Positions 16,582 through 24,843 of a stretch of DNA of 64,000 bases are shown here, piece by piece (the stretch's first letter is position 1; each line of letters begins with the position of its first letter). The stretch covers positions 53,275-117,274 of the forward strand of contig CAMVHR010000002.1 in the NCBI GenBank assembly GCA_947167345.1, written 5' to 3'. This DNA comes from an uncultured Treponema sp. Lineage in GTDB: Bacteria; Spirochaetota; Spirochaetia; Treponematales; Treponemataceae. The position numbers and the translations under genes are program-made. The notes beneath the pieces were generated by a model. That model had not been told where the DNA came from, ran no database searches, and worked only from the letters and a program-made list of their open reading frames with translations.

Positions 16582-17750
16582 TGAATACGAGATCAGATAA
16601 ATTTAGTAAGGCAATGGTGGAAACACCTCCTAGCGGTATCCGCAAATTTTTTGAGATGCTCATCGGTCACGATGATGTCATATCTCTTTCTGTTGGAGAG
16701 CCTGACTTTCCAACTCCGTGGCTCATGAGGGAAGAAGCCTTTTATCATCTGGAGCAGGGACATACCAGCTACACGAGCAACTGGGGGCTTTTGGAACTGC
16801 GTTCCGAAATTGCAAAATATATGGAACGCTACGGCATGTATTATAATCCTAACAAGGAAATCTTAGTGACAGTTGGTGCTAGTGAAGGCGTTGATGCGGT
16901 TTTGCGAGCTGTGCTTAATCCTGGCGACGAGCTTATTGTCTGTGAGCCTTGCTACGTAAACTATATTCCTCTTGCTCATTTGTGCGGTGCAAAGATTGTA
17001 AGCCTTGATACCAGCAAGAATGGCTTTTATCCTACTGCGGAACAGTTCAAGTCCCTCATCACGCCTAAGACAAAGGCCATCATGTTCTGTTCTCCTAGTA
17101 ATCCTACAGGAACGATGATTCCTAAGGAAGAGCTTGAAAAGATTGCGCGGATTGCAAAGGAGCACCAGATATGGTGCATTGCAGACGAAATTTACTGTGA
17201 GCTTGTCTACGATGAATACAAGCATGTTTCAATCGGTAGTTTCCCTGGAATGAAGGATTATACAATTATCTTAAACGGATTTTCAAAGTCGTTTGCAATG
17301 ACTGGCTGGAGAATTGGTTACATTGCGGCTCCTGAAGATTTGATGGCTCAGATTGTAAAACTGCATCAGTACAATACTATCTGTGCCCCTATCATGAGTC
17401 AGTATGCTGCTCTTGAAGGCCTTAAGAATGGTTGGAGCGAAGTTGAGAAAATGCGCGTGAGCTATCAGCAGAGGCGAAACTTAATGTACAAGGCATTTAC
17501 GGACATGGGGCTTCCTGTTCCTGAGCCTACGGGGGCGTTCTACATGTTCCCGGACATCAGCAGTACGGGGCTTAGTGCAGAAGAGTTTGCAACTGAGTTG
17601 TTCCAGAAGCACAATGTTGCGGTTGTTCCGGGAACGGCTTTTGGTTCTGCCGGTGAAGGTCATATCCGCTGCTGTTATGCTACTGCAATAGACAAGATAA
17701 AGACTGCTTTGGACAGGATAGCCCTTCTTGTTGAAGAGCACAGACGGTAA
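16581..17750 (+). CDS. class I/II pyridoxal-phosphate aminotransferase
   Basis: A 389-residue fold-type I aminotransferase of the aspartate/alanine/aromatic group. PLP is held by Lys236 in NGFSKSFAMTGWRIGY; SPSNPTG (171-177), DEIYCELVY and the C-terminal EGHIRCCYAT arginine for the substrate carboxylate are all present. The exact amino acid cannot be told from sequence; pairing with an Lrp-type regulator fits a branched-chain, aspartate or alanine enzyme. Confidence 0.92.
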   Translation: MNTRSDKFSKAMVETPPSGIRKFFEMLIGHDDVISLSVGEPDFPTPWLMREEAFYHLEQGHTSYTSNWGLLELRSEIAKYMERYGMYYNPNKEILVTVGASEGVDAVLRAVLNPGDELIVCEPCYVNYIPLAHLCGAKIVSLDTSKNGFYPTAEQFKSLITPKTKAIMFCSPSNPTGTMIPKEELEKIARIAKEHQIWCIADEIYCELVYDEYKHVSIGSFPGMKDYTIILNGFSKSFAMTGWRIGYIAAPEDLMAQIVKLHQYNTICAPIMSQYAALEGLKNGWSEVEKMRVSYQQRRNLMYKAFTDMGLPVPEPTGAFYMFPDISSTGLSAEEFATELFQKHNVAVVPGTAFGSAGEGHIRCCYATAIDKIKTALDRIALLVEEHRR

Positions 17751-17824
17751 GCAGTCCTTTTAAAGATTATTTGAATTTCTGCCGATACAGAATGATGGAA
17801 ACTTTTCTTACATAAGGATTTGAT

Positions 17825-19180
17825 ATGGTGTTTACATATTTAATTGCTGGAATTATTGTTATTGCAGTTGCAGCTGTACTTCTTGTCTTGTTGGGTAAAA
17901 AAGCTCCTGCCAGTTCATCGGATGTTTCCGGCGGTAAGCCTAAGCATGTAAAGTCTCAGAGTCAGATTATGAAAGAAGCGGGAAGGCGTCTTTCAAAGAA
18001 TCCTGACGACCCGGCGGGACTTATTCCTCTCGGCGATGTATATTACCAGAATCAGTTGTGGGACAAGGCGTTTCCTGTTTATCAGAACCTGTCCAGACTT
18101 GCAATCGTCTCTGATAAAATAGACAAGCTCCAGGCAAATGTTCGAGCCGGAGAAATTGCATTGAAGCTCAATGCAAGCGAAGAGGCTATAAAATATCTTA
18201 CGCTTGCCTATGCGCAGGATTCCCAAAACATAAGCGTTAACAAAAATTTGGGTATTGCCTATTATAATTTGAATCAATTTGAAAAGGCTGTTCCATGTTT
18301 TAAAAAGACGCTCATGATAGACCCCCTGACAGAGAAAGCCTTTAACTATCTTGCAATGTGTCTGTATAAGCAGCATCATTACCGTGAAAGTCTGAATTAT
18401 TTTAAGAAGGCTATGACGGAAGATCCTACGAATAAGGAAATAATGTTCTATTATGCACAGGCAATGGCTGAAGACGGTTCAGGTGACAAAGCTGTGCAGA
18501 TATTCTCTCACCTTAGGGCAGACCCTGAGTTTGGACCTGTATCAAGCCTTCATGCCGGAATTTATCACTCGAATCAGGGAAATAAGGATCTTGCAATACA
18601 GGATTTCCTTATTGGCCTTAAGCATCAGAACATAGCGCCTGAGACTAAGATTGAAATTCAATACAGGCTTGCCTTGTGCTATCTTGACCAGAACAAGCTT
18701 CAGGACGGTCTTGCAATGTTACGGCAGGTACGTTCCATGAACCAGAACTATAAGGATGTAAACGGACTTCTTGCTCGCTATCAGGAGCTTGGGCAGAACC
18801 AGAATCTTCAGGTTTATCTTTCAGGACCTGCAAGTGAATTTGTTGTTCTGTGCCGTAAAATTGTCGGTGTGTTTTATGAAAGGGGAATTGCAAAGATTGC
18901 TGATATAAAGGTTGCGGCCTCTTATGTGGATATCGTTGCTGATATTGATACTCCTAAGTGGGAAGATACGGAGTTGTTCAGGTTTTTCCGTACTACAGGT
19001 GTTACAGGAGAGCTTTTTGTCCGTGAATTCCTTGATATGCTTCGTGATAAAAAAGCTGGTCGCGGAACATGCTTTACAGCAGGAAGCTTTTCTGATGATG
19101 CAAAGAAATATTCGGAAGGTCGTCCGCTAGATCTGATTGAGCGTGCAGAGCTTACAAAGCTTTTGAAAAAAATAAACTAA
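17825..19180 (+). CDS. membrane-anchored TPR protein
   Basis: A 451-residue protein with one N-terminal membrane helix (residues 4-24), a basic linker and tandem tetratricopeptide repeats over about residues 55-330, for example YYNLNQFEKAVPCFKKTL and CLYKQHHYRESLNYFKKAM. The C-terminal ~110 residues form a separate domain rich in aspartate and hydrophobic strands. It probably scaffolds a complex at the inner membrane; the partner is unknown. AAGGA precedes the ATG. It is convergent with rsmG, nine bases between stops. Confidence 0.85.
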   Translation: MVFTYLIAGIIVIAVAAVLLVLLGKKAPASSSDVSGGKPKHVKSQSQIMKEAGRRLSKNPDDPAGLIPLGDVYYQNQLWDKAFPVYQNLSRLAIVSDKIDKLQANVRAGEIALKLNASEEAIKYLTLAYAQDSQNISVNKNLGIAYYNLNQFEKAVPCFKKTLMIDPLTEKAFNYLAMCLYKQHHYRESLNYFKKAMTEDPTNKEIMFYYAQAMAEDGSGDKAVQIFSHLRADPEFGPVSSLHAGIYHSNQGNKDLAIQDFLIGLKHQNIAPETKIEIQYRLALCYLDQNKLQDGLAMLRQVRSMNQNYKDVNGLLARYQELGQNQNLQVYLSGPASEFVVLCRKIVGVFYERGIAKIADIKVAASYVDIVADIDTPKWEDTELFRFFRTTGVTGELFVREFLDMLRDKKAGRGTCFTAGSFSDDAKKYSEGRPLDLIERAELTKLLKKIN

Positions 19181-19189
19181 ACTGAAGTT

Positions 19190-19858
19190 TTAAAGCTTCT
19201 TGATAACTACAAGATTGCGTTCATGGTCTTCAAGAAATGGGACTGTGAGCGCAATTTTTTTATATGAAGGAATCAGGAAACTGACAGCCTGCATTTCTGC
19301 CTCTATCTTTTCGGAACGTGCCTTGTATGCGGCAACTGTTCCACCCTGTTTTAGCATGGCAAACAGTGTCTTTACTATTTTCTTGTCAAATGGATGAAAT
19401 GCCCTGAATACTTCAATGTCAAACGACGAGGCTGGAACTTTGTCGGCCTGTGTGCAAAGCACCGTTACATTTGAAAGCCCCATTTTTTTTACGGCAGATT
19501 CAAGGAATATACATCGTTTTTCCATGCGTTCTACAAGAGTAAAGTTTACCTCTGGAAACGCAACTGCAAGTGGAATTCCTGGGCAGCCGCCACCACTACC
19601 AATATCGCCAACTTTTAGTTGTGACAAGCGTTCTGGTGCTGCCGCATAAGAATTGATGATGTCTTTTAGAGTGGAAACTGCGGCAAGACTGTCCAGAACA
19701 TGATTTACGGCAAGTTCGTCTTTAGAGTCTGCCTTCATTAAATTATAGGTCTTGTTGAATTCAAGAACACAGTCTATGTAAGTTTCTAGTTTTTCGTACT
19801 GTTCAGGCAGCAGGTCAAGACCTAGCTGCTCTGCACCAGTATGCAGTTTTTCTATCAT
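19190..19858 (-). CDS. rsmG: 16S rRNA (guanine-527-N7)-methyltransferase
   Basis: SAM-dependent methylation of G527 in the 530 loop of 16S rRNA. The 222-residue length is normal. The SAM-binding motif is VGDIGSGGGCPGIPLAV, followed by LVERMEKRCIFLESAV and the family's DIEVFRAFHPFDK, where most members have SRA. It follows a secreted-protein gene on the same strand by five bases and so probably ends a three-gene transcript from 21610. Confidence 0.93.
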   Translation of the reverse strand: MIEKLHTGAEQLGLDLLPEQYEKLETYIDCVLEFNKTYNLMKADSKDELAVNHVLDSLAAVSTLKDIINSYAAAPERLSQLKVGDIGSGGGCPGIPLAVAFPEVNFTLVERMEKRCIFLESAVKKMGLSNVTVLCTQADKVPASSFDIEVFRAFHPFDKKIVKTLFAMLKQGGTVAAYKARSEKIEAEMQAVSFLIPSYKKIALTVPFLEDHERNLVVIKKL

Positions 19859-19863
19859 GCGTA

Positions 19864-20814
19864 TTATTCCCCTAGATCAACAAGAAGTTCCAGCTTCCAG
19901 TTGGAATCTGTCGTTCGCATTGAAACAAAATTGCCTGTGCGTGTTGCTTCCATGTTTTTACGCTGTGAAAGCTGATAGAGGAATGAATTTGGATTTACAA
20001 CATCTTGTGTTACGGCTGTTGCAGATGTGTAGTTTGAACAGTCTGAACTGTCTGGTTTTGCCTTGAACAGAATATGGAATGTTTCGTTCATCATCCTTCC
20101 GTTTGCATTATATCTCCTGTCGCCTGTTACAAGGAATGTACCGTCTTTCTGAACGTCAGAAATATAAACTGTACGGCATGAGCGCAATATATCATATCCG
20201 TTTACTGTAAAGCGCAGCAGGTTGGATTTTGAATTTAAACTCCTGTCTTGTGTGGAAACATTTGATGTTGCAGGTTGCATGGAAGTTTCTTTAACAGAAG
20301 CTTCTGTTGTCATAGGACGGGTTGTTGCATCGGCAACTTCTCCATTGCCTTTGATTTCTTCAAGGCGGCTAAGTACTTTTTTTAGGAGTCTGTTAGTTTC
20401 TTCTGAAGAACCTGTCTTGTATGCATTTTCGTAAGAGTAACTTCTGTCGTCAAAAATAGAGCCGAGCTGTCCTAAAAGTCCCTTTTGGCTGAGCAGTGAA
20501 AGGTCGCTTGCAGAAATTGATGAGAGTTGGCTTTTTGAAGCCTCTGTCTCTGATGCCAACGAGTCTGCCATTAATGTATTTTTATCTGATTCAGAAGATT
20601 CTGCTGCGACTGAATCAGAAGTTTTTGCAGAATTCTTTCGGGAAGGACCTGTATATATGGAATTTGCATTGTTACCCGGTACATAAAATCCGTTGCCGAT
20701 GGTCGGAGATGATACTGTAGGCATTGTCATGTCAAACATTGAAGACTGTGCAAAGGCACAGACGTTCAGAGCCAAAACTGCAAAAGCACCGAAAATAAAT
20801 TTACATACTTGCAA
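19864..20814 (-). CDS. secreted Ser/Thr-rich protein of unknown function
   Basis: A protein of about 316 residues with a signal peptide (VCKFIFGAFAVLALNVCAFA, cut before QSS). A low-complexity Ser/Asn/Ala-rich stretch (mature residues 15-150) leads to a compact C-terminal domain (LRFTVNGYDILRSCRTVYIS to WKLELLVDLGE). A TTG at 20814 is chosen as start because GGAGG lies six bases upstream; the more distal TTG at 20829 would swallow that site. It overlaps the preceding gene by 14 bases. I do not recognise a family. Confidence 0.75.
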   Translation of the reverse strand: MQVCKFIFGAFAVLALNVCAFAQSSMFDMTMPTVSSPTIGNGFYVPGNNANSIYTGPSRKNSAKTSDSVAAESSESDKNTLMADSLASETEASKSQLSSISASDLSLLSQKGLLGQLGSIFDDRSYSYENAYKTGSSEETNRLLKKVLSRLEEIKGNGEVADATTRPMTTEASVKETSMQPATSNVSTQDRSLNSKSNLLRFTVNGYDILRSCRTVYISDVQKDGTFLVTGDRRYNANGRMMNETFHILFKAKPDSSDCSNYTSATAVTQDVVNPNSFLYQLSQRKNMEATRTGNFVSMRTTDSNWKLELLVDLGE

Positions 20815-21610
20815 GACTTTCCTCCACAAATTCCAGACGATGTGTCAGTTCATTAATAGTTTTCGTAAGCCGTTCCCTCTCTTTTTCAAGTTTAGCCTTA
20901 GGATCAATTTCCTTGGCTTTCTTTTTCATCATGGCTACAACTCCGACAGGGCTTTTCCCTGACTTTATTGCATCCTGAATCTTCTCCCTTTCATCTGATT
21001 TTTTTACGGAAGCAACAAGTTTCATGTTGTCGAATCCCATAGAGGCGTCAGAATCAGGCAGTACGCTTACTTTTTGTACTGACCGTGCAGTGCTGCGAGG
21101 AAGCTGTAAAACTCTGTCTATGTAATCTTCATAGCGGATGTTTGCTTGATCACATAATGTTTGCGCTTTCACGAGTGCTCGTCCGAATTCAATCATCAGG
21201 TGACCGTTCGGTTCTATATATTTTTCGCGTATTTCCTTTGTTAAAGCCTCTAGCTCAGGAGATGACGCTACATCTATACTATAATAACCCTTTTTTTCTG
21301 CGACTTCAAGCAATCCGTTGAATTTAGCCCAAAAATACTTCGTGTGGCTTCGCATTTCGTGAGGAGGTTCCTTGCCACCGTTTTCCTGAATGCGTTCTTC
21401 GTTAATCAAGTGATGGGTGTATTCATGTACTGCCGTATAGACAAGCTGGTTGTCTGTCTTGAAATTCTTATTATGAAGGATGATTTCGCGAGTGTCGGGC
21501 TTGTAAAGTCCGTTTACACGCTTGCTTTCTTTTCCTGACTGCACTACAGAAAATTCTAGTTCAGATTCCTGTATGTCCAACAGCATATCTTTTATTTTTT
21601 CATTTTCCAT
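20801..21610 (-). CDS. HExxH zinc-metallopeptidase-like protein
   Basis: A 269-residue protein. An ImmA/IrrE-like N-terminal domain shows the zinc site VHEYTHHLINEE (HExxH-type HEYTH), preceded by KPDTREIILHNKNF. The middle is helical, and the C-terminal 60 residues form a coiled coil (KKAKEIDPKAKLEKERERL). AGGAG five bases before the ATG at 21610 fixes the start. Peptidase activity is plausible but not shown; the substrate is unknown. First gene of a likely operon with the secreted protein and rsmG. Confidence 0.75.
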   Translation of the reverse strand: MENEKIKDMLLDIQESELEFSVVQSGKESKRVNGLYKPDTREIILHNKNFKTDNQLVYTAVHEYTHHLINEERIQENGGKEPPHEMRSHTKYFWAKFNGLLEVAEKKGYYSIDVASSPELEALTKEIREKYIEPNGHLMIEFGRALVKAQTLCDQANIRYEDYIDRVLQLPRSTARSVQKVSVLPDSDASMGFDNMKLVASVKKSDEREKIQDAIKSGKSPVGVVAMMKKKAKEIDPKAKLEKERERLTKTINELTHRLEFVEESLASM

Positions 21611-21652
21611 AAAATCTCCTTGTGCCTGCGGTAGCATGATGTAACATGACGC

Positions 21653-22408
21653 TTAAAGAACACCCATTGCACTAAGTATGATGCTTGCAGAAACTGTTGC
21701 CGCTGTTTCCGTCCTTAGTATGCGGTTGCCCATGCCAAGAAGGGTAAAACCGTGTTCTGTAAGGATTTTGCGCTCGTTGTCTGTCCATCCGCGTTCGCTG
21801 CCAATAGCTGCTATATATAAAGACGGCTTTTGCTGCTCATTATTTACAAGAAATTGACTTAGGGACTGCTCCGGCTTTACATTATCAAGTCCCATGCAGA
21901 GTTTTACTTTGTCATGAATGTCTTTGCTGTTATCAAGGTACTGAAGACATTCTTTTAAGGAATTGTGCCTTACAAGAAGCGGAATATGAGTACCGGCTGC
22001 CTGTACGGTGCCGTCCAATAGCATTTTTGTTCCTGCCTGTGTTGTTGCAAGGTCTGCCTTAAGGTAAGACTTTTCGCCAAGTTCCGTTCCGACAAGATGT
22101 ACTTGACACACGCCAAGTCCTGCCATGTCACGCAAAAGTCTTTTCAGCTGAATCGGTCGCGGAAAGCCTATAATCATGATGAGGGGGTAAAGCGGCTTGC
22201 CGTCAGTTTCGGGCGTAAACGTAAAGTGGATGCTTTTGCCGCTTTCAATTTGTGTAATGACGGCTGTTCCTGCCTGTTCGTTTATTATGCCTGCATGAAA
22301 GCTGTCGCCTTCCTTCTTGTGTAGAATCTTGATTAAGTGCACTGCACGCTCGTCATTTAATGCAAGCGGTCTTGTGATTTCTTCTTGACTAAAAAGACAG
22401 ATGTTCAT
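21653..22408 (-). CDS. rsmE: 16S rRNA (uracil-1498-N3)-methyltransferase
   Basis: Methylates U1498 of 16S rRNA; a SPOUT-fold enzyme. Recognised by the knotted C-terminal motif IGSERGWTDNERKI and LLGMGNRILRTETAATVSAS, with the N-terminal PUA-like domain (RAVHLIKILHKKEGDSF). The 251-residue length is typical. Its start overlaps the stop of the ABC ATPase gene by four bases (ATGA), so the two are co-expressed. Confidence 0.94.
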   Translation of the reverse strand: MNICLFSQEEITRPLALNDERAVHLIKILHKKEGDSFHAGIINEQAGTAVITQIESGKSIHFTFTPETDGKPLYPLIMIIGFPRPIQLKRLLRDMAGLGVCQVHLVGTELGEKSYLKADLATTQAGTKMLLDGTVQAAGTHIPLLVRHNSLKECLQYLDNSKDIHDKVKLCMGLDNVKPEQSLSQFLVNNEQQKPSLYIAAIGSERGWTDNERKILTEHGFTLLGMGNRILRTETAATVSASIILSAMGVL

Positions 22409-23253
22409 TTTTGCATTGCAAGGATGGCATTAGCAGACTGAACAAGTTCTTCCCTTGTCATGTCTTCACCTTTTTTGAGCATTGAAACAGGAACTCCGTA
22501 AGCCTTTTCAAGTGCTTCATCCGTCATGACTTCTTCCGGGGTGCCGAAATCCATGTCGCGGTTAGGATAGAACAGGATTACGTTTTCTGCATACTTGCGC
22601 GTTAAATCCAGCTCGTGCATTGAAATAAAGAATGCGGTCTTTGTTTTGTCGGCATATTCCTTAAGGTATTCAAGCGCAGTTTCTTTCTGTGCTGGTTCCA
22701 TTGCAAACATAGGTTCATCCATGAATATGCTGGCACTACCGTATAAAAGGCTGAATGCAAGCAGTACCCTTTGAATTTCGCCTTTGCTCAGTTCCTTTAG
22801 TCCGTGCTGCAGCACTTTGTCCAGTTCAAATACACTAATGACTTCTGCAAGAAGGTCTTTTTCAGCACCTCTTACAGACGGTGCATTTGCTTTTAATGCT
22901 CCGTGCTCATATACAAAATGCAAAAGTTCATACACTTTGTCATTTGATTCAAATTCCATGTTCTGGTAAATGACGGAGGCAAGAAGATTTTTTTGTTCTT
23001 CAGGAAGATGGAGTATATCCTGTCCGTATAGGCTGCATGAACCACTTTGGGGTGCAAGGCGTCCGGATGCCAAAAGAAGAAAAGTCGATTTGCCAGACCC
23101 GTTCGGTCCTATTAAACTGGTAAATCCCTTTGGTATTGCACCTGTAAAATGGTCAAAAACAAAAGCCGGCTCTATTTGCTTGCCGTTCTCGTCAACGTCT
23201 CCTTCTACAGGAGGATATTTAAAAGATACGTCTGAAAATTCAATACAGTTCAT
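22405..23253 (-). CDS. ABC transporter ATP-binding protein
   Basis: A 282-residue ABC ATPase: Walker A GPNGSGKST (Lys55), Q-loop VIYQNMEFES, signature LSKGEIQRVLL, Walker B ASIFMDEP and switch region ISMHELDLTRKYA. No permease is adjacent, so either the partner is encoded elsewhere or the protein acts alone. The extended insertion between the first strands (DENGKQIEPAF) is unusual. It is cotranscribed with rsmE. Confidence 0.9.
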   Translation of the reverse strand: MNCIEFSDVSFKYPPVEGDVDENGKQIEPAFVFDHFTGAIPKGFTSLIGPNGSGKSTFLLLASGRLAPQSGSCSLYGQDILHLPEEQKNLLASVIYQNMEFESNDKVYELLHFVYEHGALKANAPSVRGAEKDLLAEVISVFELDKVLQHGLKELSKGEIQRVLLAFSLLYGSASIFMDEPMFAMEPAQKETALEYLKEYADKTKTAFFISMHELDLTRKYAENVILFYPNRDMDFGTPEEVMTDEALEKAYGVPVSMLKKGEDMTREELVQSANAILAMQK

Positions 23254-23300
23254 TGAGTATTACAATAGCAAAAACTGGGCGTTATATCAATAAATTTAGC

Positions 23301-23328
23301 TTGACCGAACACTAAAACTATCTATAAT
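23301..23328 (+). promoter_or_regulatory. promoter of the outer-membrane barrel gene
   Basis: TTGACC (23301-23306), 16 bp, TATAAT (23323-23328). The leader contains a perfect DnaA box TTATCCACA (23346-23354) and AGGGG before the start codon. Confidence 0.7.
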
Positions 23329-23373
23329 ATATAGTAAGGGGTAGTTTATCCACAGCATATCAAGGGGTTATGT

Positions 23374-23991
23374 ATGAAAAAAATATTATCAGTCATTTGT
23401 CTGTCAGTTGCTTTTGCAGCAGTGGCATTCTCAGAAGTAACCTTTGGTTTCAGAGGCTTCGGAGATTTCGGTGCCGGTACATCAAGCTCTATTCAGGATA
23501 CGTCAACAGATGCAAAGAAAAACTGGGGATACGGAGGTGCTGTATTCAGTAAAATTCCTATTTCCGTAGTAGAAAACCTGTACGTTCAGCCGGAAATAGG
23601 CTTTATGCATAATTCTATAGGACTTAAGTCCAGCAAGTATAATCTGGATTCCACATTGTCATATAATAGCATTGTCATGCCAGTTCTCATAAATTACGGT
23701 ATTCCTCTTAATCAGAGCCTTTTTCTGTTTGTAGAAGGAGGTCCTCAGGTATCGTTTATAACTGGCGATTTGAAGAATGACAAATCTAAGTCAACGTCAG
23801 ACCCTGATTCACGCATTCTTTTTAGTGCGATTGCAGGAATTGGAGCTTCTTATGCACTGTCTCCAGCAATGGCTCTTGTTACGGATTTGCGTTATGACAT
23901 GGGATTTTCAACCATAAAGACAGAAAATGCCTCAGAAGGTGTTATTCCCCGAGGACTTAACTTTAGTGCTGGTTTCCATGTAAAATTTTAA
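23374..23991 (+). CDS. small outer-membrane beta-barrel protein
   Basis: A 205-residue protein with a signal peptide (MKKILSVICLSVAFAAVAFS) and alternating amphipathic strands of an eight-stranded barrel (PorT/OmpA-like fold), ending in the aromatic signature FHVKF recognised by the BAM complex. Function is unknown; such proteins in Treponema are candidate surface proteins. AAGGGG precedes the ATG, and a terminator follows. Confidence 0.85.
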   Translation: MKKILSVICLSVAFAAVAFSEVTFGFRGFGDFGAGTSSSIQDTSTDAKKNWGYGGAVFSKIPISVVENLYVQPEIGFMHNSIGLKSSKYNLDSTLSYNSIVMPVLINYGIPLNQSLFLFVEGGPQVSFITGDLKNDKSKSTSDPDSRILFSAIAGIGASYALSPAMALVTDLRYDMGFSTIKTENASEGVIPRGLNFSAGFHVKF

Positions 23992-24013
23992 ATAAAGAAA
24001 TGCTGGTTTAATG

Positions 24014-24046
24014 GGCTTCATGGAATTCTCTCCATGAAGCCTTTTG
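24014..24046 (+). terminator. intrinsic terminator
   Basis: A perfect 11-bp stem (24014-24024 with 24031-24041) and six-base loop followed by TTTTGCTTTT, between the convergent barrel and sirtuin genes. Confidence 0.85.
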
Positions 24047-24049
24047 CTT

Positions 24050-24799
24050 TTAAACCTTAACCTTGTCCAAAACCTTTCCAATGCTGTCGTGAATTACAAG
24101 GTCTGCAATGCTGTCACTTTCTGTTGCGTCACGGTTAATCAGTACAAGATGATTACCGTGGAAAGCATTTATAAAGCCTGCTGCCGGGTACACTGTAAGA
24201 GATGTACCTCCTATAATAAGCATGTCCGCTTCCTGCAATGCCCGGATAGATGCAGAAACAACGTCATCGTCCAAGCTTTCTCCGTAAAGTACTACATCCG
24301 GCTTTATGATTCCGTTACATTTTTTGTCTTTGCATCGCGGAACACCTTTTTTATCTTTGTTGTTGCGCACGTATTCTACATCATATTTTTTGCCGCACAG
24401 AGTGCAGTGGTTCCTAAGGACGCTGCCGTGTACTTCAAGCACGTTACGGCTGCCACCTGCCTGATGCAGACCGTCTATATTTTGTGTTATGACAGCTGTC
24501 AGCTTGCCTTTCTGTTCCAGTTCTGCAAGCTTAAGGTGGGCGACATTGGGTTTTATGCCTGTAACCAGAAGCTTTGCGCGGTAGAATTTATAGAACTCAA
24601 TCGGATTGTCGGCAAAAAAGCCTGCGCTCAAAATTGTCTCGGGCGGATAGCTCCATTCTTGGTGATACAGACCGTCTACACTGCGAAAGTCTGGTATGCC
24701 GCTTTCTGTTGAAACTCCTGCACCTCCAAAGAATACGATTCGATTACTTTCTGAAATCCATTCCTGAAGCAATGCTTCTTGTTCTTTTGTTTCTGCCAT
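24050..24799 (-). CDS. cobB: NAD-dependent protein deacylase (sirtuin)
   Basis: Removes acyl groups from lysine using NAD. The Rossmann motif is GAGVSTESGIPDFRS (residues 26-40), TQNIDGLHQ is present, the catalytic histidine is His124 in LEVHGSV, and zinc cysteines are Cys132, Cys135, Cys156 and Cys161. Length 249 is typical of class III/U bacterial sirtuins. AAGGAG precedes the ATG. The gene stands alone. The symbol follows common usage. Confidence 0.93.
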   Translation of the reverse strand: MAETKEQEALLQEWISESNRIVFFGGAGVSTESGIPDFRSVDGLYHQEWSYPPETILSAGFFADNPIEFYKFYRAKLLVTGIKPNVAHLKLAELEQKGKLTAVITQNIDGLHQAGGSRNVLEVHGSVLRNHCTLCGKKYDVEYVRNNKDKKGVPRCKDKKCNGIIKPDVVLYGESLDDDVVSASIRALQEADMLIIGGTSLTVYPAAGFINAFHGNHLVLINRDATESDSIADLVIHDSIGKVLDKVKV

Positions 24800-24808
24800 A
24801 GCAACTCC

Positions 24809-24837
24809 TTGCCGTTATCATTCTATTATACTATCAT
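24809..24837 (+). promoter_or_regulatory. promoter of the radical SAM gene
   Basis: TTGCCG (24809-24814), 17 bp, TATCAT (24832-24837), six bases to the ATG; no ribosome site is visible. Confidence 0.6.
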
Positions 24838-24843
24838 ATCGGC

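Noticed and set aside
24044..24712. 222-codon plus-strand ORF opposite the sirtuin gene
   Set aside because: It is a shadow of the sirtuin gene with cysteine- and valine-rich, low-plausibility sequence and no ribosome site.
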